Positions 52,497 through 61,191 of a DNA stretch of 64,000 bases are shown piece after piece. The DNA lies in NCBI GenBank assembly GCA_025358025.1, contig JANYKW010000046.1:1-64000 (forward strand), read 5' to 3'. The notes under the pieces were generated by a model. It did no database searches and had not been told where the DNA came from. It was given only the letters and a program-made list of their open reading frames with translations. The first letter of the stretch is position 1, and each line of letters opens with the position of its first letter. Made by a program: the position numbers and the translations under genes. The DNA comes from Bacteroidia bacterium (lineage in GTDB: Bacteria > Bacteroidota > Bacteroidia > Bacteroidales > Prolixibacteraceae).

Positions 52497-53426
52497 ATGG
52501 CCGCAACCATCAAGCTCTTCACAGGAAATGCATCACGTTATCTATCGGAGAAAATCGCTGAAAATGCAGGTATGGAACTCGGAAAATCATCCTGTCCCCG
52601 GTTTGCAGACGGTGAATTTGAACCTTGTTATGAGGAGACTATCAGGGGATCATATACCTTTATTATACAGTCGACCTTCTCACCAGCCGACAATTTACTT
52701 GAACTTTTGCTGATGGTTGATGCCGCCAAAAGAGCTTCAGCATACAAAGTGATCGCCGTTATTCCCTATTTCGGTTTTGCCCGCCAGGATCGTAAAGATC
52801 GTCCCAGAGTTTCCATCGGGGCCAAATTAATTGCCGACATGCTATCCGTAGCCGGTATTGACCGGTTAATTACCATGGATCTTCATGCTGATCAGATCCA
52901 GGGCTTTTTCGATGTCCCTGTAGACCATTTAAGTGCAGTAGCCATGTTTATTCCGCATATCAAACAGATGGGTCTGCAGGATATCGTAATTGCATCACCC
53001 GACACCGGTGGAACGAAAAGAGCCAATGTTTTTGCCAAACATTTGGGAACTGATATGGTCATCTGTCATAAGACACGTACAAAAGCCAATTTAATCGACT
53101 CTATGACCCTCATCGGGGAAGTTGAGAATAAAGATGTGATCATTATTGACGATATCATTGATACCGGTGGTACCATTGCAAGAGCAGCTGATCTGATGAA
53201 ATCCAAAGGGGCCAGATCTGTTCGTGCCTGTGCCACCCATGCCGTGCTCTCCGGAACGGCCCTCGAACGCCTGGAATCCTCTGCTATAGACGAAATACTT
53301 CTTACAGACACAATCCCGCTGTATAAAAGCTCCGGGAAACTCACCATTCTGTCATGTGCTCCCCTTTTTGCCGACGTGATTCAGCGGGTCTTCGAAAACA
53401 AATCCATCAGCTCATCATTTATTTGA
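52497..53426 (+). CDS. prs: Ribose-phosphate pyrophosphokinase
   Basis: Makes PRPP from ribose-5-phosphate and ATP. The 309-residue protein starts ATIKLFTGNASRYLSEKIA. It has the ATP loop FARQDRKDRPRVSIGAK and the PRPP loop VIIIDDIIDTGGTIARAA. The ATG at 52497 is preceded by a strong AATAGAAA-type region rather than a clear Shine-Dalgarno. The next gene, rplY, is 142 bp away with its own promoter candidate, so cotranscription is uncertain. Confidence 0.96.
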   Translation: MAATIKLFTGNASRYLSEKIAENAGMELGKSSCPRFADGEFEPCYEETIRGSYTFIIQSTFSPADNLLELLLMVDAAKRASAYKVIAVIPYFGFARQDRKDRPRVSIGAKLIADMLSVAGIDRLITMDLHADQIQGFFDVPVDHLSAVAMFIPHIKQMGLQDIVIASPDTGGTKRANVFAKHLGTDMVICHKTRTKANLIDSMTLIGEVENKDVIIIDDIIDTGGTIARAADLMKSKGARSVRACATHAVLSGTALERLESSAIDEILLTDTIPLYKSSGKLTILSCAPLFADVIQRVFENKSISSSFI

Positions 53427-53463
53427 AATATAAAGCAGCCACTCTTTATTTCAAATAAATTAT

Positions 53464-53471
53464 TAATTTTG
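53464..53471 (+). promoter_or_regulatory. Putative -7 element of rplY
   Basis: TAATTTTG, about 97 bases upstream of the rplY ATG; the bases after it can start a leader that carries two hairpins. Confidence 0.5.
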
Positions 53472-53498
53472 TGCCCGATTTAGCAGCATGCCTTTAAG

Positions 53499-53530
53499 GG
53501 TGTGATGCGGACACCTTTCATGAGGAAAGG
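53499..53530 (+). promoter_or_regulatory. Two consecutive hairpins in the rplY leader
   Basis: GGTGT (53499-53503) pairs with ACACC (53511-53515), and CCTTTC (53514-53519) pairs with GAAAGG (53525-53530). The helices share the CC at 53514-53515, so both cannot be fully formed at once. Possible ribosomal-protein autoregulatory leader. Confidence 0.4.
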
Positions 53531-53568
53531 AGGTCTGAGTAAACACTTTATTATTAAAAAATTTAGAA

Positions 53569-54162
53569 ATGAAAAAATTTGAAATTAAAGGTACTGCGCG
53601 TCAGGCCCTTGGGAAAAAAGACACCAGGATTCTGAGAGCTCAGGACTTAGTACCATGCGTTCTTTATGGTGGTGAAGCACCAGTTCACTTTTATGCACCG
53701 GAAGGTGATTTCCGTAAAATTGTTTATACGCCAAAAGTTTATCAGGCAGAATTGAACATCGACGGCAAAATTTACGATGCGTTTATGCAGGAATTGCAAT
53801 TTCATCCTGTTACCGACAAACTTTTGCACATCGATTTTCTGCAAATCCGCGACAAAAAAGCCGTCAAAATTGACCTTCCGGTTCGTCTGGATGGTTATGC
53901 CAAAGGAATCCAGCAGGGGGGCCGCCTGAAAGCCAACCTTCGTACCCTTAAGGTAAAAGGAGTTTTCAAAAATCTTCCTGATGAGATCGTGATCGACGTG
54001 ACAGACCTTGGAATATCAGAAAGCATTCGTGTTGGTGATATCAAAGTAGATGGATTTGAGATCATGAACAACAAATCAGTTCCGGTTGCAACCGTTGTTG
54101 TTACCCGTGCAGCACGTGCTGCCATGAATGCACCAGTAGCTTCACCTTCAGGAAAGAAGTAA
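53569..54162 (+). CDS. rplY: Ribosomal protein L25/CTC
   Basis: A 197-residue long-form L25 (CTC type) binding 5S rRNA in the large subunit. The N-terminal L25 domain begins KKFEIKGTARQALGKKDTR. The C-terminal TL5-like domain includes VDLPVRLDGYAKGIQQGGRL, which distinguishes it from the 94-residue E. coli form. An alanine-rich tail ends the protein. The ATG at 53569 follows a leader with hairpins. Pth is 35 bp downstream, a common pairing. Confidence 0.95.
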   Translation: MKKFEIKGTARQALGKKDTRILRAQDLVPCVLYGGEAPVHFYAPEGDFRKIVYTPKVYQAELNIDGKIYDAFMQELQFHPVTDKLLHIDFLQIRDKKAVKIDLPVRLDGYAKGIQQGGRLKANLRTLKVKGVFKNLPDEIVIDVTDLGISESIRVGDIKVDGFEIMNNKSVPVATVVVTRAARAAMNAPVASPSGKK

Positions 54163-54197
54163 ATCACTGAGGCAAATGTTAAATAAATAACATCCTC

Positions 54198-54764
54198 ATG
54201 AAGTATCTGATCGTTGGCTTGGGAAACATCGGAAATGAGTACGATAATACCCGTCACAACATAGGATTTACGATATTGGATGCCTTAGCCAAGGCATCCA
54301 ATATCTATTTTAGTGACAAACGTTACGGTTTTATTGCCGAATTGAAACATGCATCCAGAACCCTTATCCTCCTTAAACCCAACACCTTTGTGAATCTAAG
54401 CGGAAGGGCTGTTCATTACTGGATGCAAAAAGAGAAAATCCCTGTCGAAAATGTCTTCATTCTGGTGGATGACCTTGCATTACCATTGGGCAAGATCCGT
54501 CTTCGTTCCAAAGGCGGAGATGCGGGTCACAATGGACTCAAAAGTATCCAGCAAATTCTCTGCACTTCTGAGTATAGCAGATTGAGATTTGGTATTGGTG
54601 ACGATTTTCCCCGTGGTCACCAGATCGAACATGTACTTGGCAAATGGACACGGCAAGAGGAAGAGACGGTTAATTCCAAACTTGAAAGATGCTTCGAGAT
54701 CATTAAATCTTTCGTCACAACCGGGATCGAACTCACCATGACAAAGTTCAACAAAATCAGCTAA
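54198..54764 (+). CDS. pth: Peptidyl-tRNA hydrolase
   Basis: Releases peptides from peptidyl-tRNA. The 188-residue protein has the conserved start [19 protein letters not shown] with the catalytic histidine, [13 protein letters not shown], and [12 protein letters not shown]. Length is typical. It is the second gene of an rplY-pth unit and ends one base before the convergent S4-domain gene. Confidence 0.95.
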   Translation: MKYLIVGLGNIGNEYDNTRHNIGFTILDALAKASNIYFSDKRYGFIAELKHASRTLILLKPNTFVNLSGRAVHYWMQKEKIPVENVFILVDDLALPLGKIRLRSKGGDAGHNGLKSIQQILCTSEYSRLRFGIGDDFPRGHQIEHVLGKWTRQEEETVNSKLERCFEIIKSFVTTGIELTMTKFNKIS

Positions 54765-55142
54765 TCACCAATCAGTCACCCTGCCGATATCACGCCGATC
54801 CTTCTTGGTTGGCCTTCCGGATCCACGGTCTCGGGAAAAAAGTGCGCCGCCCTGGTAATCTTCAAGCTTTTTTATCTCTTCAGCCGGTGTAAGATCCTCC
54901 ATATACAAGGAAACAAGTTTGGCTCCTACCCTCTTGCCCAGAAGTTCAATTACACGATAGGAATAGGTTACAGGATTTTTTCTTACCTGGATGGTCTCAC
55001 CGCTTTTTACAATCCTGGAAGGCTTAACAGTTACTCCCCCGATGGTTACCCTCCCTTTTTTGCACTCCTCCGTTGCCAGACTGCGGGTGGCATAAACCCT
55101 GACTGACCAAAGCCATTTGTCAATACGAATTGCTTCATCCAT
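54765..55142 (-). CDS. S4-domain RNA-binding protein (HslR-like)
   Basis: A 125-residue protein with an S4 fold near the N terminus (IRIDKWLWSVRVYATRSLATE, GRVTIGGVTVKPSRIVKSG). HslR (Hsp15) binds stalled 50S subunits in E. coli. The remaining residues are basic and end in RDRGSGRPTKKDRRD, a tail not found in the shortest forms. It is convergent with pth with no gap. The role is inferred from the family. Confidence 0.85.
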   Translation of the reverse strand: MDEAIRIDKWLWSVRVYATRSLATEECKKGRVTIGGVTVKPSRIVKSGETIQVRKNPVTYSYRVIELLGKRVGAKLVSLYMEDLTPAEEIKKLEDYQGGALFSRDRGSGRPTKKDRRDIGRVTDW

Positions 55143-55311
55143 GATCCAAAGATAAATATTCCAAATTGGATTCTTGATTTTGGACTAACATACAGCACAA
55201 GGTTTATAAAAAAGCATTTCAAACATTTCAGCCCCTTTAAACTTTTCGGGTTTCTATCTGTCTATGTTTTGTTATTTTTAGGGAGTCATTCACTTGCTAT
55301 AATCCTGTTCT

Positions 55312-56076
55312 ATGAGATCATACCGCTTTGGCATCGTAATAATGCTTTTGCTGGCTTTTCCCGCTTGCAAAACTTACAAGATTGAAAAATCAGTCTCGGC
55401 CAACATACATCTTGATTCGTTGGTCGTTATCGCTCCCAGCCAGAAAATGGAGGAGATGATCAAACCCTACCGGGATAAGGTCAATGCCGATATGACTGAG
55501 GTACTTTGTCACACTTCGGAGGCACTTTATGGTGGTCGTCCGGAGAGTCCGCTTACCAACTATTGTGCAGATCTAACCCTGCAAGAAGCCAACCTATTTT
55601 GTACAGTAAAGTATCCTGGAATAAAAATGGATGTATCGATGATAAACCGCGGAGGTTTGCGTATTCCCCTGCCAAAGGGAGAACTCACCACGATGACCAT
55701 GTTCGAACTGATGCCTTTTGAAAATGAAATTGTTTTCCTGAAGCTCAAAGGAGAGGTAATGCTTGAGTTTGTCAATCATCTTGCGGTAAGAGGTGGTGAA
55801 GGTGTGAGTGGCTTACGTTTTGGCATCAGGGAGAACAAGGCCATCAATCCTGAAATTGCCGGCAAACCGATTGATCCCGTACAGAGTTATTGGCTGGTAA
55901 CAAGCGATTATATCGCCAATGGCGGGGACGGGAGTGAAATACTGTCAAAATCATCAGAAAGGATTAATACAGGGCTAAAAGCAAGGGATATGTTTATTCA
56001 GCATTTCAGAAGAATCGGAAAAGAGGGCAAAATAGTAACGGCTAAAACTGACGGGAGGATATATGATGCAAAATAG
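55312..56076 (+). CDS. 5'-nucleotidase C-terminal domain protein
   Basis: A 254-residue exported protein that corresponds to the C-terminal substrate-binding domain of the UshA/5'-nucleotidase family. A signal peptide with a possible lipobox (LLLAFPAC) occupies the first 19 residues, so it may be a lipoprotein. The characteristic segments are PLTNYCADLTLQEA, INRGGLRIPLPKGELT and YWLVTSDYIANGGDG. The metallophosphatase half is encoded by the next gene, whose start overlaps this stop by 14 bp. The two would function together in the periplasm. Confidence 0.85.
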   Translation: MRSYRFGIVIMLLLAFPACKTYKIEKSVSANIHLDSLVVIAPSQKMEEMIKPYRDKVNADMTEVLCHTSEALYGGRPESPLTNYCADLTLQEANLFCTVKYPGIKMDVSMINRGGLRIPLPKGELTTMTMFELMPFENEIVFLKLKGEVMLEFVNHLAVRGGEGVSGLRFGIRENKAINPEIAGKPIDPVQSYWLVTSDYIANGGDGSEILSKSSERINTGLKARDMFIQHFRRIGKEGKIVTAKTDGRIYDAK

Positions 56077-56983
56077 AAGAACATTTATCAGAAACCTGGG
56101 CGCCGGAAGTTTAGGAATTTTTGTTTTAAACGGTCCCATGAAGGCCTTTGCGAAGAATCAACTCCTTCAGCTCACGATCCTTCATACCAACGATTTTCAT
56201 TCGCACATCGATCCTTTTCCAAAAGATGCAGCCCGTAATGCCGGTGAAGGGGGGATGGCCAAAAGATCTGCCATGATTCAGCAAGTGCGCGAAGAGCAAA
56301 AGAATGTGCTTGTTTTCGATGCCGGAGACATTTTCCAGGGAACGCCCTACTTCAACTACTACAAAGGTGAGCTTGAATTGAAACTGATGACTGAGATGGG
56401 CTATGATGCAGCGACTATTGGCAATCACGATCTGGACAATGGTCTGGAAGGATTCAATTCTCAGCTCGGGAATGCCGGTTTCCCTTTTATCAACTCCAAC
56501 TACGACTTTTCCCAAACCATTCTTGCCGGCAAAGTTCTCCCCTATAAAATTTTCAGGAAGCAGGGTATTAAAATAGGCGTATATGGTCTGGGGATCGAAC
56601 TGGACGGATTGGTAAGCAAACAGAATTACGGATTAACCAGATATCTCGACCCGCTGGAACATGCCTTAAAGATGGAGGCATTCCTGAAAAACGAGAAAAA
56701 AGCTGATTTAATTGTTTGTCTCTCGCACCTGGGTTATTCATACAAGGAAAAGAAAACGGGCGATCTGAACATCGCAGCAGAGACCTATCATACCGACCTG
56801 ATTATCGGTGGACACACGCATACTTTTCTTAAGAAACCTGACAGTATTACCAACAAATCCGGGCAAACGGTTTTGGTCAACCAGGTTGGATTCGGAGGAT
56901 TAATCCTTGGCAGAATAGACTTCTTTTTCGAAAAAGAGGGAAGGAAACACTCGAAAACTGACGAAAATATTCCAATCAGGTAA
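56063..56983 (+). CDS. Metallophosphatase, 5'-nucleotidase N-terminal-type, Tat signal
   Basis: A 306-residue calcineurin-like phosphoesterase corresponding to the catalytic half of 5'-nucleotidases. The Tat motif QNRRTFIRNLG begins the protein. Metal ligands appear in ILHTNDFHSHIDP, FDAGDIFQGTPYF, IGNHDLDNG and IIGGHTHTFL. The family hydrolyses nucleotide or nucleotide-sugar phosphates in the periplasm. It overlaps the previous gene by 14 bp. The start at 56063 or three bases later is possible; both precede a GGGAGG ribosome-binding site at about 56053-56058. Confidence 0.88.
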   Translation: MMQNRRTFIRNLGAGSLGIFVLNGPMKAFAKNQLLQLTILHTNDFHSHIDPFPKDAARNAGEGGMAKRSAMIQQVREEQKNVLVFDAGDIFQGTPYFNYYKGELELKLMTEMGYDAATIGNHDLDNGLEGFNSQLGNAGFPFINSNYDFSQTILAGKVLPYKIFRKQGIKIGVYGLGIELDGLVSKQNYGLTRYLDPLEHALKMEAFLKNEKKADLIVCLSHLGYSYKEKKTGDLNIAAETYHTDLIIGGHTHTFLKKPDSITNKSGQTVLVNQVGFGGLILGRIDFFFEKEGRKHSKTDENIPIR

Positions 56984-57298
56984 AAAAAAACCGCACTAAT
57001 TCAAATTGTGTAAAACCCCGAATATACAGGATTTGAGTGCCTGTCTGATCAGACTTCCAATGGCAGCGAAGCTGCTCCCCGAAGGGATGAGGCCTGTCTT
57101 AGCGGACATAAGCTTTCTCGGAATGCTTGAAATGTTGAGTTTACCAACTTTAATGAATTAATGCGGATATATCATGTGTGAAAGAACGTTTAATCTCTAT
57201 GCCAAAATTACATCAGATATCTGCATTTTCAAAGGAATTCCCATTATTTATTCCAACAATATTTTCACCAAATGTTTTGTCTAACTAAAAATCATTTT
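56984..57298. other. Intergenic region before tRNA-Ser
   Basis: No gene is visible. It holds a perfect 12-bp palindrome (57043-57054), two adjacent small GAA/CGAA-loop hairpins (57063-57087) and plain AT-rich sequence up to the tRNA promoter. Confidence 0.6.
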
Positions 57299-57306
57299 TA
57301 CATTTG
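57276..57306 (+). promoter_or_regulatory. Promoter of tRNA-Ser
   Basis: TTTG at 57276-57279, a 19-base gap and TACATTTG at 57299-57306 make an ideal Bacteroidetes promoter. The tRNA starts 17 bases after the -7 box. Confidence 0.85.
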
Positions 57307-57323
57307 CACCACTCAAATCAAAG

Positions 57324-57411
<88 letters not shown>

Positions 57412-57535
57412 AACCATTTATAAGCCTCGCGAAAGCGAGGTTTTTTTATTTACCAATACGACCAACACCGCAGGTGTTAAGGGAGTATTGGTAAATAAAA
57501 AAACTCGGAGTGAAACGACAGGCTTATAAATGGTT
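57412..57535. repeat. Nested inverted repeat after tRNA-Ser
   Basis: Outer perfect 16-bp arms are at 57412-57427 and 57520-57535. Inner arms are about 23 bp long (57436-57459 and 57486-57508, one base apart in length). The centre contains AACACC-GCA-GGTGTT. Each strand reads as a hairpin followed by a T run, so the element resembles two opposed terminators. Confidence 0.8.
57425..57447 (+). terminator. Rho-independent terminator of tRNA-Ser
   Basis: CCTCGC, a GAAA loop, GCGAGG and seven T residues, beginning 15 bases after the tRNA. It lies inside the outer inverted repeat at 57412-57535. Confidence 0.9.
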
Positions 57536-57605
57536 TAGCTTCCCCCTCCGGGGATCACCGGCAGGTAATCCTCCAATACGACCAACACCGCAGGTGTTAA
57601 GGGAG
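57453..57605. repeat. Direct repeat of 33 bp with 120-bp spacing
   Basis: The 33-bp sequence at 57453-57485 recurs exactly at 57573-57605. It starts CCAATACGACCAACACC and includes the AACACC/GGTGTT hairpin. The first copy forms the centre of the nested inverted repeat. Confidence 0.85.
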
Positions 57606-58028
57606 ATATCGGCTTGTCGTCTCTTTTTGCTATAAAAAATTGTTATTTGTATTGACCCATTTATGATTAATAGCCATGACTTGTGCGAAGAATCACTGCC
57701 AATCACACATTCTTTCGCTTATTCGAATAAATTCTGAAAAAAATTTAAATTATTATTTGATAATCTCATGATTATTAGATAATAATTGCCTAACTTGGTG
57801 GGCCTGATTACAAATCATGATTTCCTTCTGAAATACCTCGTTAAGTTCTGTGTTGATGAAACGTCGGGAAATTTTTAGGAAGTAAATCTTTTATTATGTA
57901 CAATAACATGATTCAGTTGTTCCCTTAACAAATTGAAATATGAAAGTCAGGTTACTCTGTAACTGATTCTATTATAATAGTAGATTCTCATATAAGTGAG
58001 ATTTCAGTAATATCTAATATCTGTTATC
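57606..58028. other. Intergenic region before the T6SS genes
   Basis: No credible gene. It contains a perfect palindrome CTATTATAATAG (57969-57980) and a small hairpin TCTCA/TGAGA (57986-58001) shortly before the clpV start. No TAnnTTTG box with good spacing is seen, so the T6SS promoter is unidentified. Confidence 0.5.
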
Positions 58029-60509
58029 ATGGATTTTGTATTATCTGATAAATTGAAGCAGGCCATAGGTATTTCTCAATCTATTGCCAGGGAGTACTTA
58101 AATTCCGAGTTTTCTCCTGCCCATCTGTTAAAAGCCTTGTTACATAAGGACATTGGATTGATCCGCTTTCTTGAGGAAATTGGGATTGATTTCTATTACC
58201 TGGAAGAATGGGCAGATGTCAGGATTGAAAGCTATCAAAAATCAACCAAGATCAGCGATCAGCCCCCTGCCGATAAAAATGTAAAAGCCGTCTTAAATGA
58301 AGCAGACAATGTCCGTTTAAAAATCTCAGAAGACACAATTACTCCGGTTTGTGCCCTGGTAGCATTAACTATTCCGGGAGTTGGTTTCTCATACGAACAG
58401 CTTAAGACCCTGAATCTCAGCTATAAAGAGATCCTGGATAAAATCATCGAAAAGACCGATCTCGAGAATGTGGTGAGTACGAAACCTGGTCAGGAAAGGA
58501 CAAGTGGCTCAGAGAAAACGCAGAATGCACTATTAAAATATTGCAGCGAACTTAACATATTGGCCCAACAAGGAAGTCTTGACCCGGTTGTTGGAAGGGA
58601 TAAAGAAATCCGGATGATGGCTGAAATCCTGGGAAGAAGATCGAAGCCAAATGTAATGATTGTCGGTGAAACAGGCGTTGGGAAAACTGCTCTTGTGAAC
58701 GGATTTGTGCAAAACATCTTACTGAATAAAGTTCCGGAAAGTTTGTCAGACACAAAAGTTTTTGAGCTTGACTTTGGTTCCCTGATAGCAGGTGCTGCCT
58801 ATAAAGGAGAAATAGAAGACCGGTTAAAGAATATCATCAAAGAAATAAAGCAATTTGAAAAAGCAATTCTGTTCGTGGATGAGATTCATATGATACTCGA
58901 TAGCCAGGCCGGGGCCTCAGGTGCAGCAAACCTTCTTAAGCCTGAACTCGACAAGGGAACAATTACTGTCATCGGAACTACATCCATTGATAATTACACC
59001 AAATTTATTGAAGGCGACGTTTCCTTTAGCCGTAAATTCGAAATTATAAAACTGGAAGAGCCGGATACAGAGACCTGTTCCAGGATGCTTGGGCATATCA
59101 TACCTGTTTATGAAAAGCACCATGGCCTCAAAGTTCCGCAGGAAGTTCAGAAAGAAGCCATTCTTCTTGCAAAAAGATATTTAAAGGAAAAGAGCCTGCC
59201 CGAAGCTGCTATTGACTTAATAGACCGCTCACAGGCCGTTGTGCGCATGATGCAGGACACCTTGCAATCCGAAGTGGTAACTTTAATTCAGGAGCTTGAA
59301 AACCTGATAAAAAATGAAGTGAATCTTTCTGATGAAGAACTGAAAATAGAATTGCTGTGGTTTGACAGGCAGATAAAAGAGAAGATCAGTCCGGTTGTAA
59401 TGATAAAGCTGCTGGATCAACAAGATCTGACTAAAATTGAAAATACCCTGGAAATAAAAGAGGCACTGCAAAATATACTGGCATCTCTGGAAACATTATC
59501 GGCCGAGAAAGCCGATTCCATAGACAAATCAGATCTTGCAGCAGTCGTTTCAAATGTCACCGGCGTACCCATGGGTAAAGTACAAACCCAGGAAAAGGAA
59601 CGGTTGATGAACATAGAATCGTACCTGAAAAAAAGAGTAATTGGCCAGGATCATGGAATTAAAAGTATTGCCGAAGCCATTCGGGAATCACGCTCAGGAC
59701 TCAGTAAGGCAGGTCAGCCAATAGGTTCTTTCTTCTTCCTGGGACCTACCGGAACCGGAAAAACTGAATTAGCAAAAACGCTTGCAGAATTTCTTTTTAA
59801 TGATGAGTCCTCCTTGATTCGCTTCGATATGTCGGAATTTAAGGAAGAACATTCTGCCGCATTACTCTATGGAGCTCCTCCTGGATATGTTGGGTACGAA
59901 GAGGGTGGCTTGCTTGTCAATAAAATCAGGCAAAAACCCTATTCAATCGTCCTTTTTGATGAAATTGAAAAGGCCCATACATCGGTATTTGATATTTTCC
60001 TGCAAATACTGGATGAAGGCAAACTGCACGATCGTCTCGGCAAAGAGGGCGACTTTTCAAATGCAGTCATCCTGTTTACCTCCAATATCGGCAGCTCTTA
60101 TATTGTAGACAGTTTTGGCAAAGGCGAAATACCAACATCCAGTAAAATGTCCGAGTTAATGGAGAAGTATTTCAGACCGGAATTTCTGGGCCGGTTAACT
60201 GAAATCATCCCATTTGCCCCGATCAGCGAGGAAAATGTAGTTAAAATATTTGACATCCATTTGAAAAATTTATTGAAATCTCTTGATAGTCAAGGAATTG
60301 AATTGATAATTGATCAGGATGCAAAGGAGATCCTTGCAAAATCAGGATTTACTCCCAAATATGGCGCACGCCCTTTAATTGGGGTGATCAGAACCGAATT
60401 GCGAAGGCCCTTGTCAAAGAAAATCATTGCAGGGGAAATCGGAAGAGGCTCTTCAGTTCACATAAAAACAGGTGAAAACAAAGAGATGATCTGGGATATA
60501 ACAGGATAA
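58029..60509 (+). CDS. tssH: T6SS ATPase TssH/ClpV
   Basis: An 826-residue ClpB/Hsp100-type AAA+ unfoldase that disassembles the contracted T6SS sheath. An N-domain occupies about residues 1-150. The first Walker A is GETGVGKTAL near 212-221 and the first Walker B is ILFVDEIHM. A shortened middle domain follows, then the second ring with GPTGTGKTEL near 571-580 and VLFDEIEKAH. The gene is immediately before tssB, tssC and hcp, which supports ClpV over the chaperone ClpB. The ATG at 58029 is preceded by a palindromic region. Confidence 0.88.
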   Translation: MDFVLSDKLKQAIGISQSIAREYLNSEFSPAHLLKALLHKDIGLIRFLEEIGIDFYYLEEWADVRIESYQKSTKISDQPPADKNVKAVLNEADNVRLKISEDTITPVCALVALTIPGVGFSYEQLKTLNLSYKEILDKIIEKTDLENVVSTKPGQERTSGSEKTQNALLKYCSELNILAQQGSLDPVVGRDKEIRMMAEILGRRSKPNVMIVGETGVGKTALVNGFVQNILLNKVPESLSDTKVFELDFGSLIAGAAYKGEIEDRLKNIIKEIKQFEKAILFVDEIHMILDSQAGASGAANLLKPELDKGTITVIGTTSIDNYTKFIEGDVSFSRKFEIIKLEEPDTETCSRMLGHIIPVYEKHHGLKVPQEVQKEAILLAKRYLKEKSLPEAAIDLIDRSQAVVRMMQDTLQSEVVTLIQELENLIKNEVNLSDEELKIELLWFDRQIKEKISPVVMIKLLDQQDLTKIENTLEIKEALQNILASLETLSAEKADSIDKSDLAAVVSNVTGVPMGKVQTQEKERLMNIESYLKKRVIGQDHGIKSIAEAIRESRSGLSKAGQPIGSFFFLGPTGTGKTELAKTLAEFLFNDESSLIRFDMSEFKEEHSAALLYGAPPGYVGYEEGGLLVNKIRQKPYSIVLFDEIEKAHTSVFDIFLQILDEGKLHDRLGKEGDFSNAVILFTSNIGSSYIVDSFGKGEIPTSSKMSELMEKYFRPEFLGRLTEIIPFAPISEENVVKIFDIHLKNLLKSLDSQGIELIIDQDAKEILAKSGFTPKYGARPLIGVIRTELRRPLSKKIIAGEIGRGSSVHIKTGENKEMIWDITG

Positions 60510-60703
60510 TAAAGCGTGGAGGACTGAGATCTGAGCGTGGAAATTCAGCTGATTAAGGAGCTATCCATTGCCGTCTACTTTAGCTGACGGACAGGGAGTG
60601 GAGAGGATCTCCAAAGGTGTTTGTGTTAATTAGTATCCGATGAGAGTAATCTGATTGAAATAAATAAAGACAACTTTTTATTCACTTTTAAACCGAAACA
60701 ATT

Positions 60704-61153
60704 ATGCTGGATTATGGAATTGGTGGCACCGAGGTGCAAAGCGATGCAAGCGAAGCATTCGCTGATATCCCATTAAACAAAACATTGATTTGTGAAAAAT
60801 TAACCGGAGACTCTCCCATTAAACCAAAAATTGTAGCTGGACTGCAAACCATCGACGATGTCTTTGAACATTACAAACCAAAAGTAGCCCTGGAGTTTGA
60901 AGATAGTAGCGGAGCAAAAAAAGATGAAACACTTTCCTTTAAAGGACTTTCTGATTTTGGTATCAAAGGAATCACCGCCCAAAGCGATTTCTTGCAAGGT
61001 CTGAGTATTGAAAAAGAACAATACCAAAAAATCATTAAACAGCTAAAAGGGAACCAACTGATGCGTAAGACCCTGGAGAATCCTGAAACAAAGGCCGATC
61101 TCCTTGCTGTGATGTACGCGTTAATTAAAGAACTGGAAGAAATTCACTCCTGA
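60704..61153 (+). CDS. tssB: T6SS sheath small subunit TssB
   Basis: A 149-residue protein that forms the contractile sheath with TssC. The segment FEHYKPKVALEFEDSSG is near the middle, preceded by AGLQTIDDVFE, and FGIKGITAQSDFL follows. The fit is with the Bacteroidetes (T6SSiii) type rather than the longer proteobacterial TssB/VipA. It is 38 bp before tssC and 194 bp after tssH, with a small hairpin (GGAGA/TCTCC, near 60599-60612) between. Confidence 0.85.
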   Translation: MLDYGIGGTEVQSDASEAFADIPLNKTLICEKLTGDSPIKPKIVAGLQTIDDVFEHYKPKVALEFEDSSGAKKDETLSFKGLSDFGIKGITAQSDFLQGLSIEKEQYQKIIKQLKGNQLMRKTLENPETKADLLAVMYALIKELEEIHS

Positions 61154-61191
61154 TATTTCATCATTTTTAACTCAAGTAAAATCTAAAAATT

